DNA of 64,000 bases. Origin: Odontesthes bonariensis (Eukaryota; Chordata; Actinopteri; Atheriniformes; Atherinopsidae). The position numbers and the translations under genes are program-made. This document shows positions 25,001 to 37,100 of this stretch, piece by piece (position 1 is the first letter of the stretch; each line of letters starts with the position of its first letter). Under the pieces are notes generated by a model that ran no database searches, had not been told where the DNA came from, and saw nothing but the letters and a program-made list of their open reading frames with translations. Location: contig NC_134521.1 in assembly GCF_027942865.1 (NCBI RefSeq), positions 24,556,949 through 24,620,948 on the forward strand, in the 5' to 3' direction.

Positions 25001-27110
25001 TGGAATGCCTCTGCCTGACACCATCACTCACATGCAACACTTCCCGGGGTAAATCTGCACTTGCATTTGAGAGACCAGTATTATCACATTTTAGGATTGC
25101 TCATTCCTTTAGAATTTTGTTTACAGCGTTTTGGAATTTTCAAACAGGATCAAGAATAATAATTTCTTTTCATGATATAGAAACATAAACATAAAACATT
25201 TCTCTATTAGGATAGAGAAAAGGGCTTTTTTTTGCAAATGACTAAATTACTCTTACGTTTACATTAGTCCATAGAGCAAGACATTGCAGTCTCATAAAAA
25301 GTGCTTTAAATGGAGAACAGATTACCTGATGAAGTGTACATTTATTGTGTCCCCATGTTCTTGCTACATGATGACGTTCAACTGCCACATATAGCTGCAT
25401 GACGATATTATTCACTTGTAACGTCTTGACACTGCACACATGTTACACATTATTAATTCTGTCACTTCTATGGAGGAGGAAGGCTGGTAGATGACGTTAC
25501 TTGGCTGATCGTTGAGCACCTTTCAAGTCTATTCACTCTTCTACTCCCCCTCTCTCTCAAAATCGCACTTTTCAACTTCTATGCCTGCAAATAGGTTAGA
25601 GTTATGAATTGAAAGTACACAGTTAGGCTTAGATTTTAAAGACAGAGGTTTAGAGTTATAAAAGTATACAACGATACAGGTTACATATTATAATACTTAT
25701 GGGTTGTGGTCATGTGACCGTACGCAAATAAACCCACTGATACGTGGACATCTCAAATTTTTACCCATGGATCGTGACACTATTACATTTTGGTCACGTG
25801 GAAATCCCTTCTGTATTTCACGTTTTCTGGTAAGACCAGACTGGTACGTGCGGCAGATTTTCAATTGTTAACCTGGTGTGTTTATACACAATCCCAGACA
25901 CATTTTGCCCTTTGACTGTTTTACAGTATTGTCTAACTGACAGCATAAAGATGAAATATTCCTCACATATACAATAAGTAACTAATTCTTTCTCAAGATC
26001 CAAGTTCAAACAAACTGTTCTCTGCTATGTACAATCAACTGCTCTGACATGTTTTCATATTCAGTCAACCAACCAGGCTGTTTGTGTCTCCTACCGCTGT
26101 AAGACCATTTTGCACATACCATGCCACCATTAGACATTTTTAGAAAAACACACTCTTGCAAGCTTAGCTATGCATGAAAGATTAGTTTGATAATAACTTG
26201 TGGCTTGATGATGATATATGTTATTTATCGATATGAAAGAAAGTACGGTAAGGAAGATATGATTAGTGCATACTAGAGATAGATTGTGTTGCTTTCCTCT
26301 TGAGTCAGGCTTGCTTTTCCCCCTGTTTGAAGTGTGTGTTAAGCTTAGCCAACTTACAGCTGGTTATTGAAAAAACAAGAGTGGTGTCGAGCACCTCTAG
26401 TAAAAGAGATTTTCCCAAAATGATAATCTCTTCCTTTGATACCGTGGTTCCTACCGTAGAATATAACTCCTTCAGTGAGTTTCCTTCCGTGTCATGAACA
26501 AGAAGAAATACTTGGAAGAGTAAAGGTGAGGCATTCAACCCCAAGACAGCCATACCAGCTGTTCACTATGATGGAGGTAGCATCACACTCTAAATTTAAT
26601 CATCACCAGAAAATCAGCAAATTTGACTAAAATGCTAAGTCATTTATCCAAACAGAAATCCACCAGATGTTTGTTGATGTCTGACAAAAGTGTCTTGTCA
26701 AAGAACAACTTTTTAAGAGACGTTCAGCCACACATTGGACACGCTGCGCATAGACAGCATTTCTGACCAGATATTGCTTTCAGGAAACCCAAAATAAACC
26801 AATATGTGCATACAAAATACTTTTTGTTCCTTATAAATTATTCTGAACAATCATTCTGGTCTAGATGAACACTGAAAGTAAATATTTGGGATGACATGCA
26901 CGTAAATTTCCAACCTGATGTACATTGTTAAAAAATACTTTTCCTTACCTTTTTATCCAAGCTAGTTTCAACGATCACTGTGTATTATTATCATTATTAT
27001 TTTGTATTTCCAGATGCTGTCGGAAGACACCTTATACACTAACGCACACTGTAGAAGAGGAAAACACCACTGAAGGAAAACCTCAGCACTCAAATCTGAC
27101 CTGTAAATGA
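16025..27110 (+). CDS. Gene B: complete SLC22 OCTN-like transporter (572 aa)
   Basis: Complete ten-exon SLC22 carrier, closest in layout to human SLC22A4/SLC22A5. Exons: 16025-16456, 16721-16824, 18459-18613, 18728-18899, 21382-21508, 23208-23305, 23931-24145, 24267-24449, 24913-25048, 27014-27110, ending in TGA. The N-terminus has [17 protein letters not shown], matching the OCTN start. Residues ~45-144 form the large glycosylated loop with an NLT sequon and a CLDGWEY segment. Exons 2-3 join as SGQLSDRFGRK (MFS motif), exon 5 has [12 protein letters not shown], and exon 9 has [12 protein letters not shown]. The residues after the exon 3-4 junction read GTEILGPR, where human OCTN1 has GTEILGKS. 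Exon 1 is unsplit, unlike C and D. It is the only gene of the four on the plus strand. Intron 3 is only 114 nt and its acceptor has a poor pyrimidine tract, but exon length and phase support it. Expected Na+/carnitine or zwitterion transport is inference from family. Confidence 0.95.
17620..17670. repeat. C-rich, CCA and CA microsatellite in gene B intron 2
   Basis: A C tract followed by CCA units and CA units with a GACA interruption. The rest of intron 2 (16825-18458) shows no feature I recognise. Confidence 0.7.
20036..20402 (+). mobile_element. SINE-like teleost repeat ending in (GGAT)n
   Basis: The stretch begins GGGCTGCACGGTGGTGTGG, has a TGGTTAGC box and later phrases such as CCTGTCCAGGGTGTACC and GGGATAGGCT, and ends in ATGGATGGATGG. 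This is a very common teleost interspersed repeat with an RTE/Rex3-type GATG tail. It lies in gene B intron 4. Confidence 0.75.
20430..20757 (+). mobile_element. Second, more diverged copy of the SINE-like repeat
   Basis: This starts inside the conserved head (GCCTCACAGGTAGAAGGATCC, then GGTTCAAATCC, which resembles a Pol III B box) and ends again in GATGGATGGATGG. It follows the first copy directly in the same orientation and is more decayed, so two insertions of different age are likely. Confidence 0.65.
20811..21187. mobile_element. 377-bp TTAA-flanked MITE, copy 1
   Basis: Terminal inverted repeat AGGTGGGGTATGAGATC with TTAA just outside each end (20807-20810 and 21188-21191). It is non-coding and located in gene B intron 4. 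A second copy lies in opposite orientation at 28551-28923. Confidence 0.85.
21262..21308. repeat. CAA, poly(C), poly(A) simple repeat
   Basis: CAA units, a run of about 17 C and a run of about 18 A, about 75 bases upstream of gene B exon 5. The run lengths are likely polymorphic. Confidence 0.85.
25049..27013. other. Gene B intron 9, no recognised feature
   Basis: A two-kilobase AT-rich intron before the short last coding exon. I see no transposon end, long repeat or additional exon. Confidence 0.6.
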
Positions 27111-27456
27111 CTGTCAGAACAGTTTTTTCATATAAATCTTGCAAAGAGATTGTTATGTTATCATGTATGTGTAGTGTATGATGCAACCATGCGTGTAAAC
27201 AGGATTGTGTGTGTGGCTGTTAAAATGCAATATTTCCACTAAGGAATAATGTTTTCTTTCTACATACTCAAAATAGTGAAAGGGAGAAACTACCTCTCCC
27301 TGTGCTTTACACATGCTCACCTTCAATGCAACTGTTAGCGTACTTATGTAGTATTGTTCACATCATACAGTTAAAAATTGAGAATACTGTGCTTTGTGTA
27401 AACACAGTACACAAAGAGTCTACTCCATGTACTGAATGGAATACATCTGTATGTAG

Positions 27457-27482
27457 AATAAAGTTTTTATTAACCTAATAAA
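27457..27482 (+). other. Poly(A) signals of gene B
   Basis: Two AATAAA hexamers (27457-27462 and 27477-27482) lie about 350-370 bases after the gene B stop at 27110. They are the first good signals downstream and fit a normal short 3' UTR. Confidence 0.6.
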
Positions 27483-27628
27483 GGTTACATCTAAACCTCC
27501 AGTTTTTTCTCATTTTACACATAACACAACAGTTTAGTTTCTAGTTAATATGTTGTGTATATATTTGTGAAAATAACATGTAGAGTGCAGCAGAAAATCC
27601 TGTACGCTTCATCAGTTCTTTAATAAAT

Positions 27629-27634
27629 TTTATT
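27629..27634 (-). other. Candidate poly(A) signal of gene C
   Basis: On the minus strand AATAAA occurs at 27634-27629, about 530 bases after the gene C stop at 28167. It leaves under 150 bases to the convergent gene B signal at 27482, so the two 3' ends nearly touch. Confidence 0.5.
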
Positions 27635-28166
27635 TGTAAAACTTGATAAGAAAATTGAACTCAAATTACAAAATGATTGCAACAGTGTTTTTTCTTAAGT
27701 CTTCCTTTAATGCACGGTGTTAGAATTGAGCTTTTGTTTTAATTGAAAAAGCGATCATAAACAAACAAACAACCAAAAAACACAACTTGATATAAGTACT
27801 CAACCTTTTCCTCAGAGAATAAATAGAACACTAACATTACAATTGTATAAAAAAAATGTCCACACTGTACATGCAGTCCCAGTGAAAAGGGTGGACACAT
27901 ACCCATTCATTTAAAGCAAGGTTCAACACTTTTGGCTGGTGCTGTAGTAGCTTCTGCTTTGTATTTTCTAATGAACTGTACCTCAAAAAAGATTCAATGC
28001 ATCCTCCAAACATGGGAAGTAAAATAGATTTACTCTTATGTTATATCAGGCCTTAATCTGCTGATTAAAAACTTCACTTGGAAAAATGAATAAGGCTTAA
28101 CAGCAGCTGCTGCACATTAAGAATATTAATCACTGACTCAGTCATTTAAATGCTCTCACAATACAA

Positions 28167-31100
28167 TCAGAGCTGACTTCCAGAAAGTGTCACAGGTTTT
28201 GAATGTTCTTTTCTTGTGATGAATGGGCACTTCATTCTGTTGGGAGCAGAAAGGGACACTCTTAAAAGCTGCAGTGGAGATATTTTTTCCACTTCAGAAA
28301 CCATTTTCAGCATCATGGTGTTTTCAGTGTAATAACAGCATCAGGATTATCGCATCATCTCTATCATAATGGGCAGGGTTACGTGACTGATGGTTACAGA
28401 AAGGAAGAACTGTAATATTACTTTTTTTTAATGTTAAAACCCAGTAGGTGAACACAGCTCTGACATAAAACTAAATTGGCGCGTTACACGTGTAGTTCAG
28501 CACATGTTAAGTGGGACAGTTTTTTAAACTATGGTGTAATGACTCATTAAAGGTGGGGTATGAGATGTTTTCTGGAGCATTTTTTATCATATTGTCTGAA
28601 AACCTCCTCACGACCCCATTGCACCCACTAAAATAGAATGTTTGGAAAAAAAAATTAATATTTTAGTCCATTGTAGAGGGTGTAGCAAGAGGAAATGTCT
28701 GACCAATAGAAGTAATGATGAGAGTTACTTCTATTGGATTCTGACATGCCAATCAACTGTCAGCCCCCCTCACCCCTCCCCCCTGCGCGTTCACAGACTC
28801 GTGACTCGTTCATGCGTTTTGAAGGCGTGGTTTCGAGGGGTGGGCTGAAGGGAGAGGCAAGGTTGTGTATTTTCAAAAATATAGCTTGCAGGAACCGTTT
28901 TTCCAAGATCTCATACCCCACCTTTAAGAGATGGCATGAACTGGAAAGGAAATACTCAGGACTGGACACAAGCCCACACAAAGAGAATAGTATATAGTAA
29001 TGATTATAAGACAACAGCCAATTTATCTTAGAACAACAAAAACAACATTAATTATAACTAGAAAAATCAGTGAGGGATCATGTAACTACACTGGCTGCAT
29101 GAGATACACCTCTTGTTTTTAAATCTGTTCATAATTTTCAATAACTCTAAACGCAGTAGCTTCCCAGATAGCAGTGGACTCCGGGGCGGATCCGCCCTCA
29201 AGCCGGGCAGGTCCGCCGTCCTGATCAATCGCTCGCCCCGCCTCCCCACAGGGTTATAGGACGCGTTGCGGACTCTTGGCGGATCCGCACATTGTACGTG
29301 CTCCCCAGATAGCAGTGGACTCCGGGACGGATCCGCCGTCCTGATCAACCGCTCACCCCGCCTCCACACAGTGTTCAGCGGTCTTTTGCAGCTTCACAAT
29401 AAATCATTTTCCGGTGTATGAGGCTAAACTGGTGGGATTTTTATGGAGTCATTTCTAGTTGGTAAGCAAGTTTTTATCTGTATCTACTTTTATTAATAAT
29501 TCATAATAAATAAAGGTTCTGGACCAAATGAGTCCACCTCCGTTATAAGTATCATAAACGGATCCGAAACGGATCCGGGCCAGATGATGTGATCTATGAA
29601 CGGATCCGGGCCGGATATAGCACTTAATGTGTGGATCCGGATAGGGTCCGGGGCGGATCTGGGCCGGATGTAGCACTAAATGTGTGGATCCGGATAGGGT
29701 CCAGGGCGGATCCGACCCGGATCCGTGATCTGGATCTGTTCCGGATCCGTTCCGGTGTGCAAGTGGACTCCGATCCGGATCCGTTTTGCGGATCCGTTCC
29801 TGAGTCTATCCTAAATCCGGAACGGATCCGTTCCGGAGTCCGTTTGCTATCTGGGTTATCTCTGCTTTAAATATCCCATATATTATTTTAAAAACAGGAA
29901 GTTGGAACACGCTGCAGCCGTCCTCTCTGTAAAGTCTGTTGGAGTGTTGTCTGTCGAATATCCAACTGAAAACTAACCTAACTGAAGTGGTCGGACCAAT
30001 GGTGCCACAATATGTCTGACACAATATGTGTGCCCTCCCTTTGGCATTGGTACCCATAAAATAATAAGCGTCCAACACAATAGTAATATGTATGTCCTGC
30101 CTCTGGCATTGGCACCCATACTGATTATGCACAATAGTAATATGTGTGTCTAATTCCTTCAGCATTGGCACCCATAATAATCCCACACAATAGTAATATG
30201 TGTGCCCTGCCGTCGGCATTGGCACCCAAAATAATAATGTTTTAAAAAGTTTAAAATTCCAAAATTATTTTTATTTATTTGCATATTTCCTGACAGAGAA
30301 CAAGCATGATATATAGCCTCTTACTTATCCCGCTTATGCATCTGATGAATAGTTTGAGGCAGAGGTCGTCCAAAACTCTCCGGTAGGAAGAAAGTGGCAA
30401 AAGCAGACAGAACTGCCAGAGTCCCCAGAATGACATAGGGTAGGTTCTTAAAGTAAACATCTGTACCAGTAAAAGGACAAACTGAGTCAGTATGTGGTAT
30501 GTGTATGCACAACATTGACTGTGTGCCGTGTTAAATTTAATTCACATTTGAATAAAGAAAGTGATTATTTTCTCCAATAGCACTTTACTTACTCAGCTGT
30601 AACAGAAAAGGTGCAATACAGCTTCCCACTCTGGACACACAAGCACACACCCCTGCTGCGGTGTTCCTCAGCATAGTTGGGTACAGCTCGGCTGTGTATG
30701 CAAACATCAGGGATGTACCTGCGGTTATACCAAATTTGCCCAGCATCTCCAGAGCGATAGACAGATTTGACAAACCTGAAGGAGAAGATATAATTTGGCA
30801 AATAATCTAAAAGTGCAGAGTCACAAAGTCTGTTTCTGTAGGACTCTGTATTAGACTAAATGGATGAAATCATAGGTTTGGAGTTTTTTTTTTAGATTTG
30901 CTCTTAGTTAATGCACTCATTCCCTCATCTGTTTAAGAAAAGCTTCCAACCTCATTCATGATTTGTCAGTCTTAGAGCTGTCTTGCTGACTATTTCTGCT
31001 GAAAATTCACACATAGAAATGCTACAGTAATATTTGTGGTAGTTCAGTCTAACATCTGAGGTATATACTAATTGAATATACTGATTATGTCGTTTCATAA

Positions 31101-34100
31101 GCTCTTGTTTGACAAACTACTACTGCCGTTATTTTTTCTGCTTACCTTGAGGCACCACTTGTATGATGTACAATGACACTCCACCGAGGAGCAAGATACA
31201 GACGACAGACGGTCTTCGTGGAAGGTTGCGCAGAGCCAGCCAGGTGGAAATGTATGCAGGCACCTCTACAGCTGCTGAGATGAAACAGCTGACATAGGGA
31301 TCAGAATGAAGACTGGATGTGTTGAGGGACAGGCCATAGTAGCCAGCACTCAGACTGAACCTGGAACACCAAGTAAAACAAGTGATGGAGGGAAAGTTGA
31401 TAAGACACCAGCTTGTCAGTGCTCTGTATAGAAGACTTATTCTACTGTACATTTACAGGTTCATAGGATCCGATTGGTTGCACTTGGGAGTATATTGAAA
31501 AGCATTTGAGTCCCTCACTGGCTTCTCGTTCATAAACTCTTACCATTCTCCTCATTGAATGCGCAGTCAGCTGTTAAACTTAAAGCAGTGTCAGGGAATT
31601 CTGGACCTGCACTCTCTGATTTTGAGGTTGTATTGTAAGGTTGTGTATTGAATTGAATTTTATTGTGCTGTTTATAATAAACACAGCAATAAAAAGTATA
31701 AAAATATAATGTGGAGCAATTAGTCTTTACTTTGATGGGAATTTACAGCCTTCACTGGTGTGAAAATAATGTTTTAATGAGCTGCTGCTAATAATGCTCA
31801 AAATCTGGCTGATTGTTCTTCGACTCACCACACCAGACACAGAGTGGCAGTTGTGCTTCCAATGTTTGTGGTCCTCAGTAGGTTAAAGAGATCATAATTC
31901 TTCTGAGCTTCTCTCTCATCAGCCTGAAAGATACAAAACCTCAGTGTTAGCAGCTGTATTGTTTTCGCTGTATTGTACTGGGCTCCTGTGTTAACAGTTG
32001 CTCTACACAGAAGAGAAGAAATTTTGGTGTAACAAATTGTGACGGTGGGATTCTTATCGAATCGTTTTTTTTAACAAAAACACGTTTCTCTGTTTCTGCG
32101 TGATTAAACTCAAAGCCAACATACATGCACAGTGGTATCACCAAAGATGACTTGTGGAGCCTCAATGTTGTTCTTCTTAGCAGCACTTCTAACTATGTCC
32201 TCTGCCTCTTTCACTCTTCCCTGAGAGAGCAGCCACCGAGGAGACTCTGGGATAAACCTGCCACAGTATTCAACACAAAGACAGAAAGGCTCAGTCTAGA
32301 TCAAAGTGGTGTAAAACACAAAAGGGTGAGCAGAAGTTTCAACATTTCTTTTTCAATTTCCCCCATTTAAAAAAGGTTGGCAGGAGCTTACAATGCCAAG
32401 TAAAGATACTCTTTTTCTCAAAATAAGTCAAATGTACCACCAGAGGATCAGGGAGAGTAGGCCAGGCACAGACAAACCCAACAAGAGAGATTTCCAGTCC
32501 CTTAAAAAGTAAGCAAAGAGAGGCAGCATCATGTAGCCAAAGGAAAAGCTCAAACATATGCCTAGAGATGAAAACAGGACTCGCACATTGCCAGTAAAGA
32601 TTTCAGTGCCTGCATAAAAAGAAGGAAAATACAGAGAGAAGTATGGAGTCAATAATGAGAATAAACAATGTTTTCTCTGTATTTCTGTTATTATTTAAAA
32701 TCACTGACTACTTTGCAGTAACTAAAGTATGATGTATTCATATTTACCTAGCACAAATGCTGATATATAGTTGGAGATATATCCCAAACCGCTCATGAAG
32801 AGCAGGATGGAGAACACTGTCCAAGAAGGTGAGAAGATTCCAGCAAAAGTGAAAACTGTTTGGACTGCAATGGTTGCAAAGAGAACAGGCTTTCTTCCAA
32901 ATCTGCAGTGAAAAAAGAGCAGATAAACAGTGAGAAAAAAGAAAGCGTATTGGGATTATTCTTCAATGTTTTTCAGCCACTGTATCTTTTGTCTTGGGTT
33001 CGGAATTCATAATACTGTATGCAATGCAGCAACATGTAAAACTAGAACATAATGAAAGACCACCAATGCATAAAATAATGAATGGCAGCTTTCAGATGGA
33101 AAGAAACTACTGTACAGGTATTATGCAGCAAAATTAAATAAAATTAAAGCAATAATAAAAAAGGAAACAAATTTTTCAACTTTACTTGTCTGAGAGCAGT
33201 CCTGAAAAGAAAGATCCAACTAAAACTCCCAGGAAGTAAATTGTGGCTGTAAATGGCTGCTTCCACTGCTCATTGCACACCAGGTCAAACTGGAATACGT
33301 TCATTTAAGAACAATTAGACAGTGAAACAGATTATATGATGTCAACAAACCATTTAACACTTTATAATGCTTTAACTGAATCATTCAAAAGTGAAATAAT
33401 GATTTTTTTTGGCAAACATTGGTAATGCTTCAAATTTAAGGCAGACCCTGTCATGTCTTGTTGAGATGAACATGTGTAAAGATGAGAAGAATCTCTCAGA
33501 GATTCTGGGGTGGGGCTGTCATTGGGTGTGAGGTGAGGTACACCCTTGACAGGTTGCCAGTCCATCACAGGGCCACACAGAGACAAACAACCATACACGC
33601 TCACTCACTATAGGGCCGATTTACAGAAACAAATTAATCTGACATGCATGTTTTTGGACGGTGGGAGGAAGCCGGAGTACCCGGAGAGAACCCATACATA
33701 CACGGGGAGAACATGTAAACTCTTTTAAGATATATCTTTGAATATTTTATATATTAGAGTCCTCGCTCAGAAGTTGTTCTTATGTCCACAGTTCCTCCAC
33801 GTTGGATGAGAAATTTTTTACTACACTTTGTGTAGAACAGTGTTACTTTTTACTTCATTAGTTTATATATTAAGAATACAGCTGACAAAATTCAATCAAT
33901 GGCTCATCTGATTCTTGCAGATTTTCAGTTTTGTGAATTGTACATTAAAGCAAGATCTGGCTTATGTTTATTTGCTGTTAATCTCTAATATAACAGGAGA
34001 GATTTCTCCTCTCTACCAGTGTGCACCTTTGTTTACCGATGATGAGAGCAGCCTTCAAGTTTGAAAGAGAGTAAGTTATATTAAATTGTGAATTTTTTTC

Positions 34101-37100
34101 TTTTGGTCCCTCCTTTTCACATACATTCTGTGCAACCTCAAAATCATATTAGCTTTATTTTACTATAAAGAGCTTTCATGTTAGGCTGTCAGTGGGCTTT
34201 TGGTTGTTAGTACAAAGCTTAGCTAGTGTATTTATGCTGATTACATGTGCAATGATTGAATTTAAATTGTGTTGCAAATGAATATTTACCTCACTAAGGA
34301 TTTTGCTGAGGTTATGGGGACGTTTTTGTACCAGGCTGATGCAAGTTTATGAATTTCTTTCACAAATTTCATGAGTTCCTGAGGACAGGGGCGTCATAGT
34401 GGGGTGAAAAGTGGGACTGAGTTACCTGGGCCCTAAGTGGCGGGGGCCCTTGAGGAGTCTGGAACTTTTTTCCCCTTTAAATATTAATATGATTTAAAGA
34501 TCACGGTAAATGTTGCTAACTAATGTAAATTTAACGTTTTGGGTAAATAAATCAGTTGATTGATAGATTGAATTTTGTGTCCTAAGCCCCTTTCACACTG
34601 CCGAATAACCCGCGTTTAATTCGCGAATTTAGCGTGTCCGGTGTTGCGTTCACACTGCCGACCCGGGCTGCCGCGTCAACTCGACTCGCCTTTCGACCCG
34701 CGTCGGACCCTAGTCTTTTTGCCGAGCCGAGTTTGATGTGAACGCAATCGACGCGGGTCGGACGTGGGCGTGATGTGAGGAGTTTAAAATACAGAATGGA
34801 CAGCTGATTCAGAACAACAGCGACAGGTGAGGACAAGTTTTACTCTGTTTTAGCCTACATCAAGTTGGAGACATTTTTTAATATGGCCAACTGGGGAGAC
34901 AAGGAGGTCCGTGAGCTCCTCAGCCCCCGAACAGAGGACGTTATTTTCCGCCACATTTTGGGGACGGTGAAAGATGGACCTCTGCTGGAAGGGCTGGCGA
35001 GAAAGATGGGAGAGCGCGGTTTCCCACGCACCATAAAGTAACATCTCCATGAACTGCATATACAATTGCATAAACGATATCTCAAGGTGTCCCGCCATCG
35101 TTTGTTTGAAAAATTTGATGCAGACAGGTGTATTTAACCCTACCTCCGACGCATGGCTTGTGCCTACGTCATTGTACACGCCCAGCATTTTATGTGTTTC
35201 GTGTGACGCTCTGCCACTAGGCAACGCCCCCAGAACTCGGCTTCAGGCGACAATGGTCACCCTGACACACAAGCGTTCACATTGCTCGACGCGGGTCGAA
35301 GGTGCAATTTGGACCCGCTAAGGTAGCGGGTCGCAGTGTGAAAGGGGCTCTAGACTACATATAGTGTCTGAGTATGATACATATAGTGTCTCACCCCTTG
35401 CACAAATGGTTTAGTCGGCTTTCACCGGGTTTTTTAGGCGCGAGCATTTCACTTAGCGTTCATTCTGCTGAAACAGCAGTGCGCAACACGTTGAAGATGA
35501 TGCCCAAGAAAGCAAAATCAGGTTTTCAAAAAGGAAATAGAGGAAAGAAACTGCTAAAACGTTTCAAAACCACCGCGATTGTCAGTGCTAAATACTGCAG
35601 AACACAAAATTAGAAATAACGTGATGCCTCATCTGTAATCCTACGGAAGCGTATTGCATTCACTTTTTCTGTTTTTCTGTCTAATTTATTTTTTGGTTTG
35701 TTTTTCAGGGTAATTTTTTCTGTTTTCCTGTCTAAGTTATTTTTTGGTTGGTTTTTCTGGGTAATTCTTTTTCTGTTTTTCTGGCAATTTTTTTTTCTGT
35801 TTTTCGTGGTAATTTTTTCTTCCTCTGTTTTTCGGGGTAATTTTTTTCGGATATATCGAGATACTTTGAAATCCCGCGAGATTATCCAGCCTGCAAGCGA
35901 CTCCGGTGGATCCAATATTTTCAGCAGACTCCTGATCGTCTCTTGAATCACCACATAGCCAGCCTGAATGCATTTCAGATGCACCATATATCCATGGAGC
36001 ATGCCATAATGTCCAGCTGATCCTGGAGAAACATTGCTATGCCTAGGAGATCTGAATGGGCTTTCCTTCTGAAGTCTTCAGGTGTCTGCGTAAAGTCGAC
36101 AAACTAATAGACAGGACTATCTCCCAGTGTCTTAAACCCAGGTCAAAGTAAAACTTGATTAAACTAAACAAACCAGTCATGTTTGCTTCCATTAAATCGA
36201 GCCCTCATAAAGGAATGAATGCGTTGATTGTTGCTTTCTAAACTAAAAAAAAAATTACCCCGAAAAACAGAAAAAAATTACCCCGAAAAACAAACCAAAA
36301 AACAAATTAGACAGAAAAACCGGAGTTTTTTTTTTTTTCTTAAGTGAATGCAATACGCTTCCGTAGTAATCTGAGGTAAAGTCTAAATATTTTTTTTTGC
36401 ATAGCCTATCACACCATTGCTATAGTATACTAATTCAAAAATAGAATTGATATTTATTATTGGGCCATAACATAATCAGGCTGATAGACTAACTTAGTAG
36501 ACTCAGTGTCATAGGTTCATAAGGATAGGCTGTCAAACGAGGAGCAAAGCTAACTTGTGTCACAAAGGATGATGCAGCAACACACCCCTCATCCTCTGAT
36601 ACTGTGGACTTGAGACAAGGTGAGTTTAAAATGAAAGCACATAATTTTAGCTATTTATACTGTAATGTGTTTTGCAACACCAAAGTCATGCTCTGTGTTT
36701 TACTGTAGCCTAATTAGAATAAGAGACTAAAGGCAATTCTATCCAAAGTTGAGTTGAATTTTTTGCCACAGGTCAGAAATGTGTGTGTGTCACATTTGGT
36801 ACTTACTGGGGTATACATTTCTGTGTTTAGCACTTTCTTTTTGCCCTTTTTTTTGGTAGTTTTTAGGCTACCTTTGGTGGCATTTACTGTTATAGCTTTA
36901 AATCATTCTGTAAATAAAACAGAAATTCTTGTGTGATTAGGCTATTTTTGTTGTACACTTAAGCAGGGCGGAGGACTGCTGAATGGCAACGTGCAACGCT
37001 TTCATCCACAGCATCTAACATTAAATCCCCTTAAAGCGCTTTTATTAACACTCACATATGCTCATACACAGTCTGTAAGGGTGTGTGAGCATCAAAGATA

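Noticed and set aside
30262-30288. Alternative last exon of gene C ending K-Y-A-N-K-stop
   Set aside because: The acceptor is plausible, but the tail is five residues and unlike any family member. The exon at 28236-28167 aligns with gene D.
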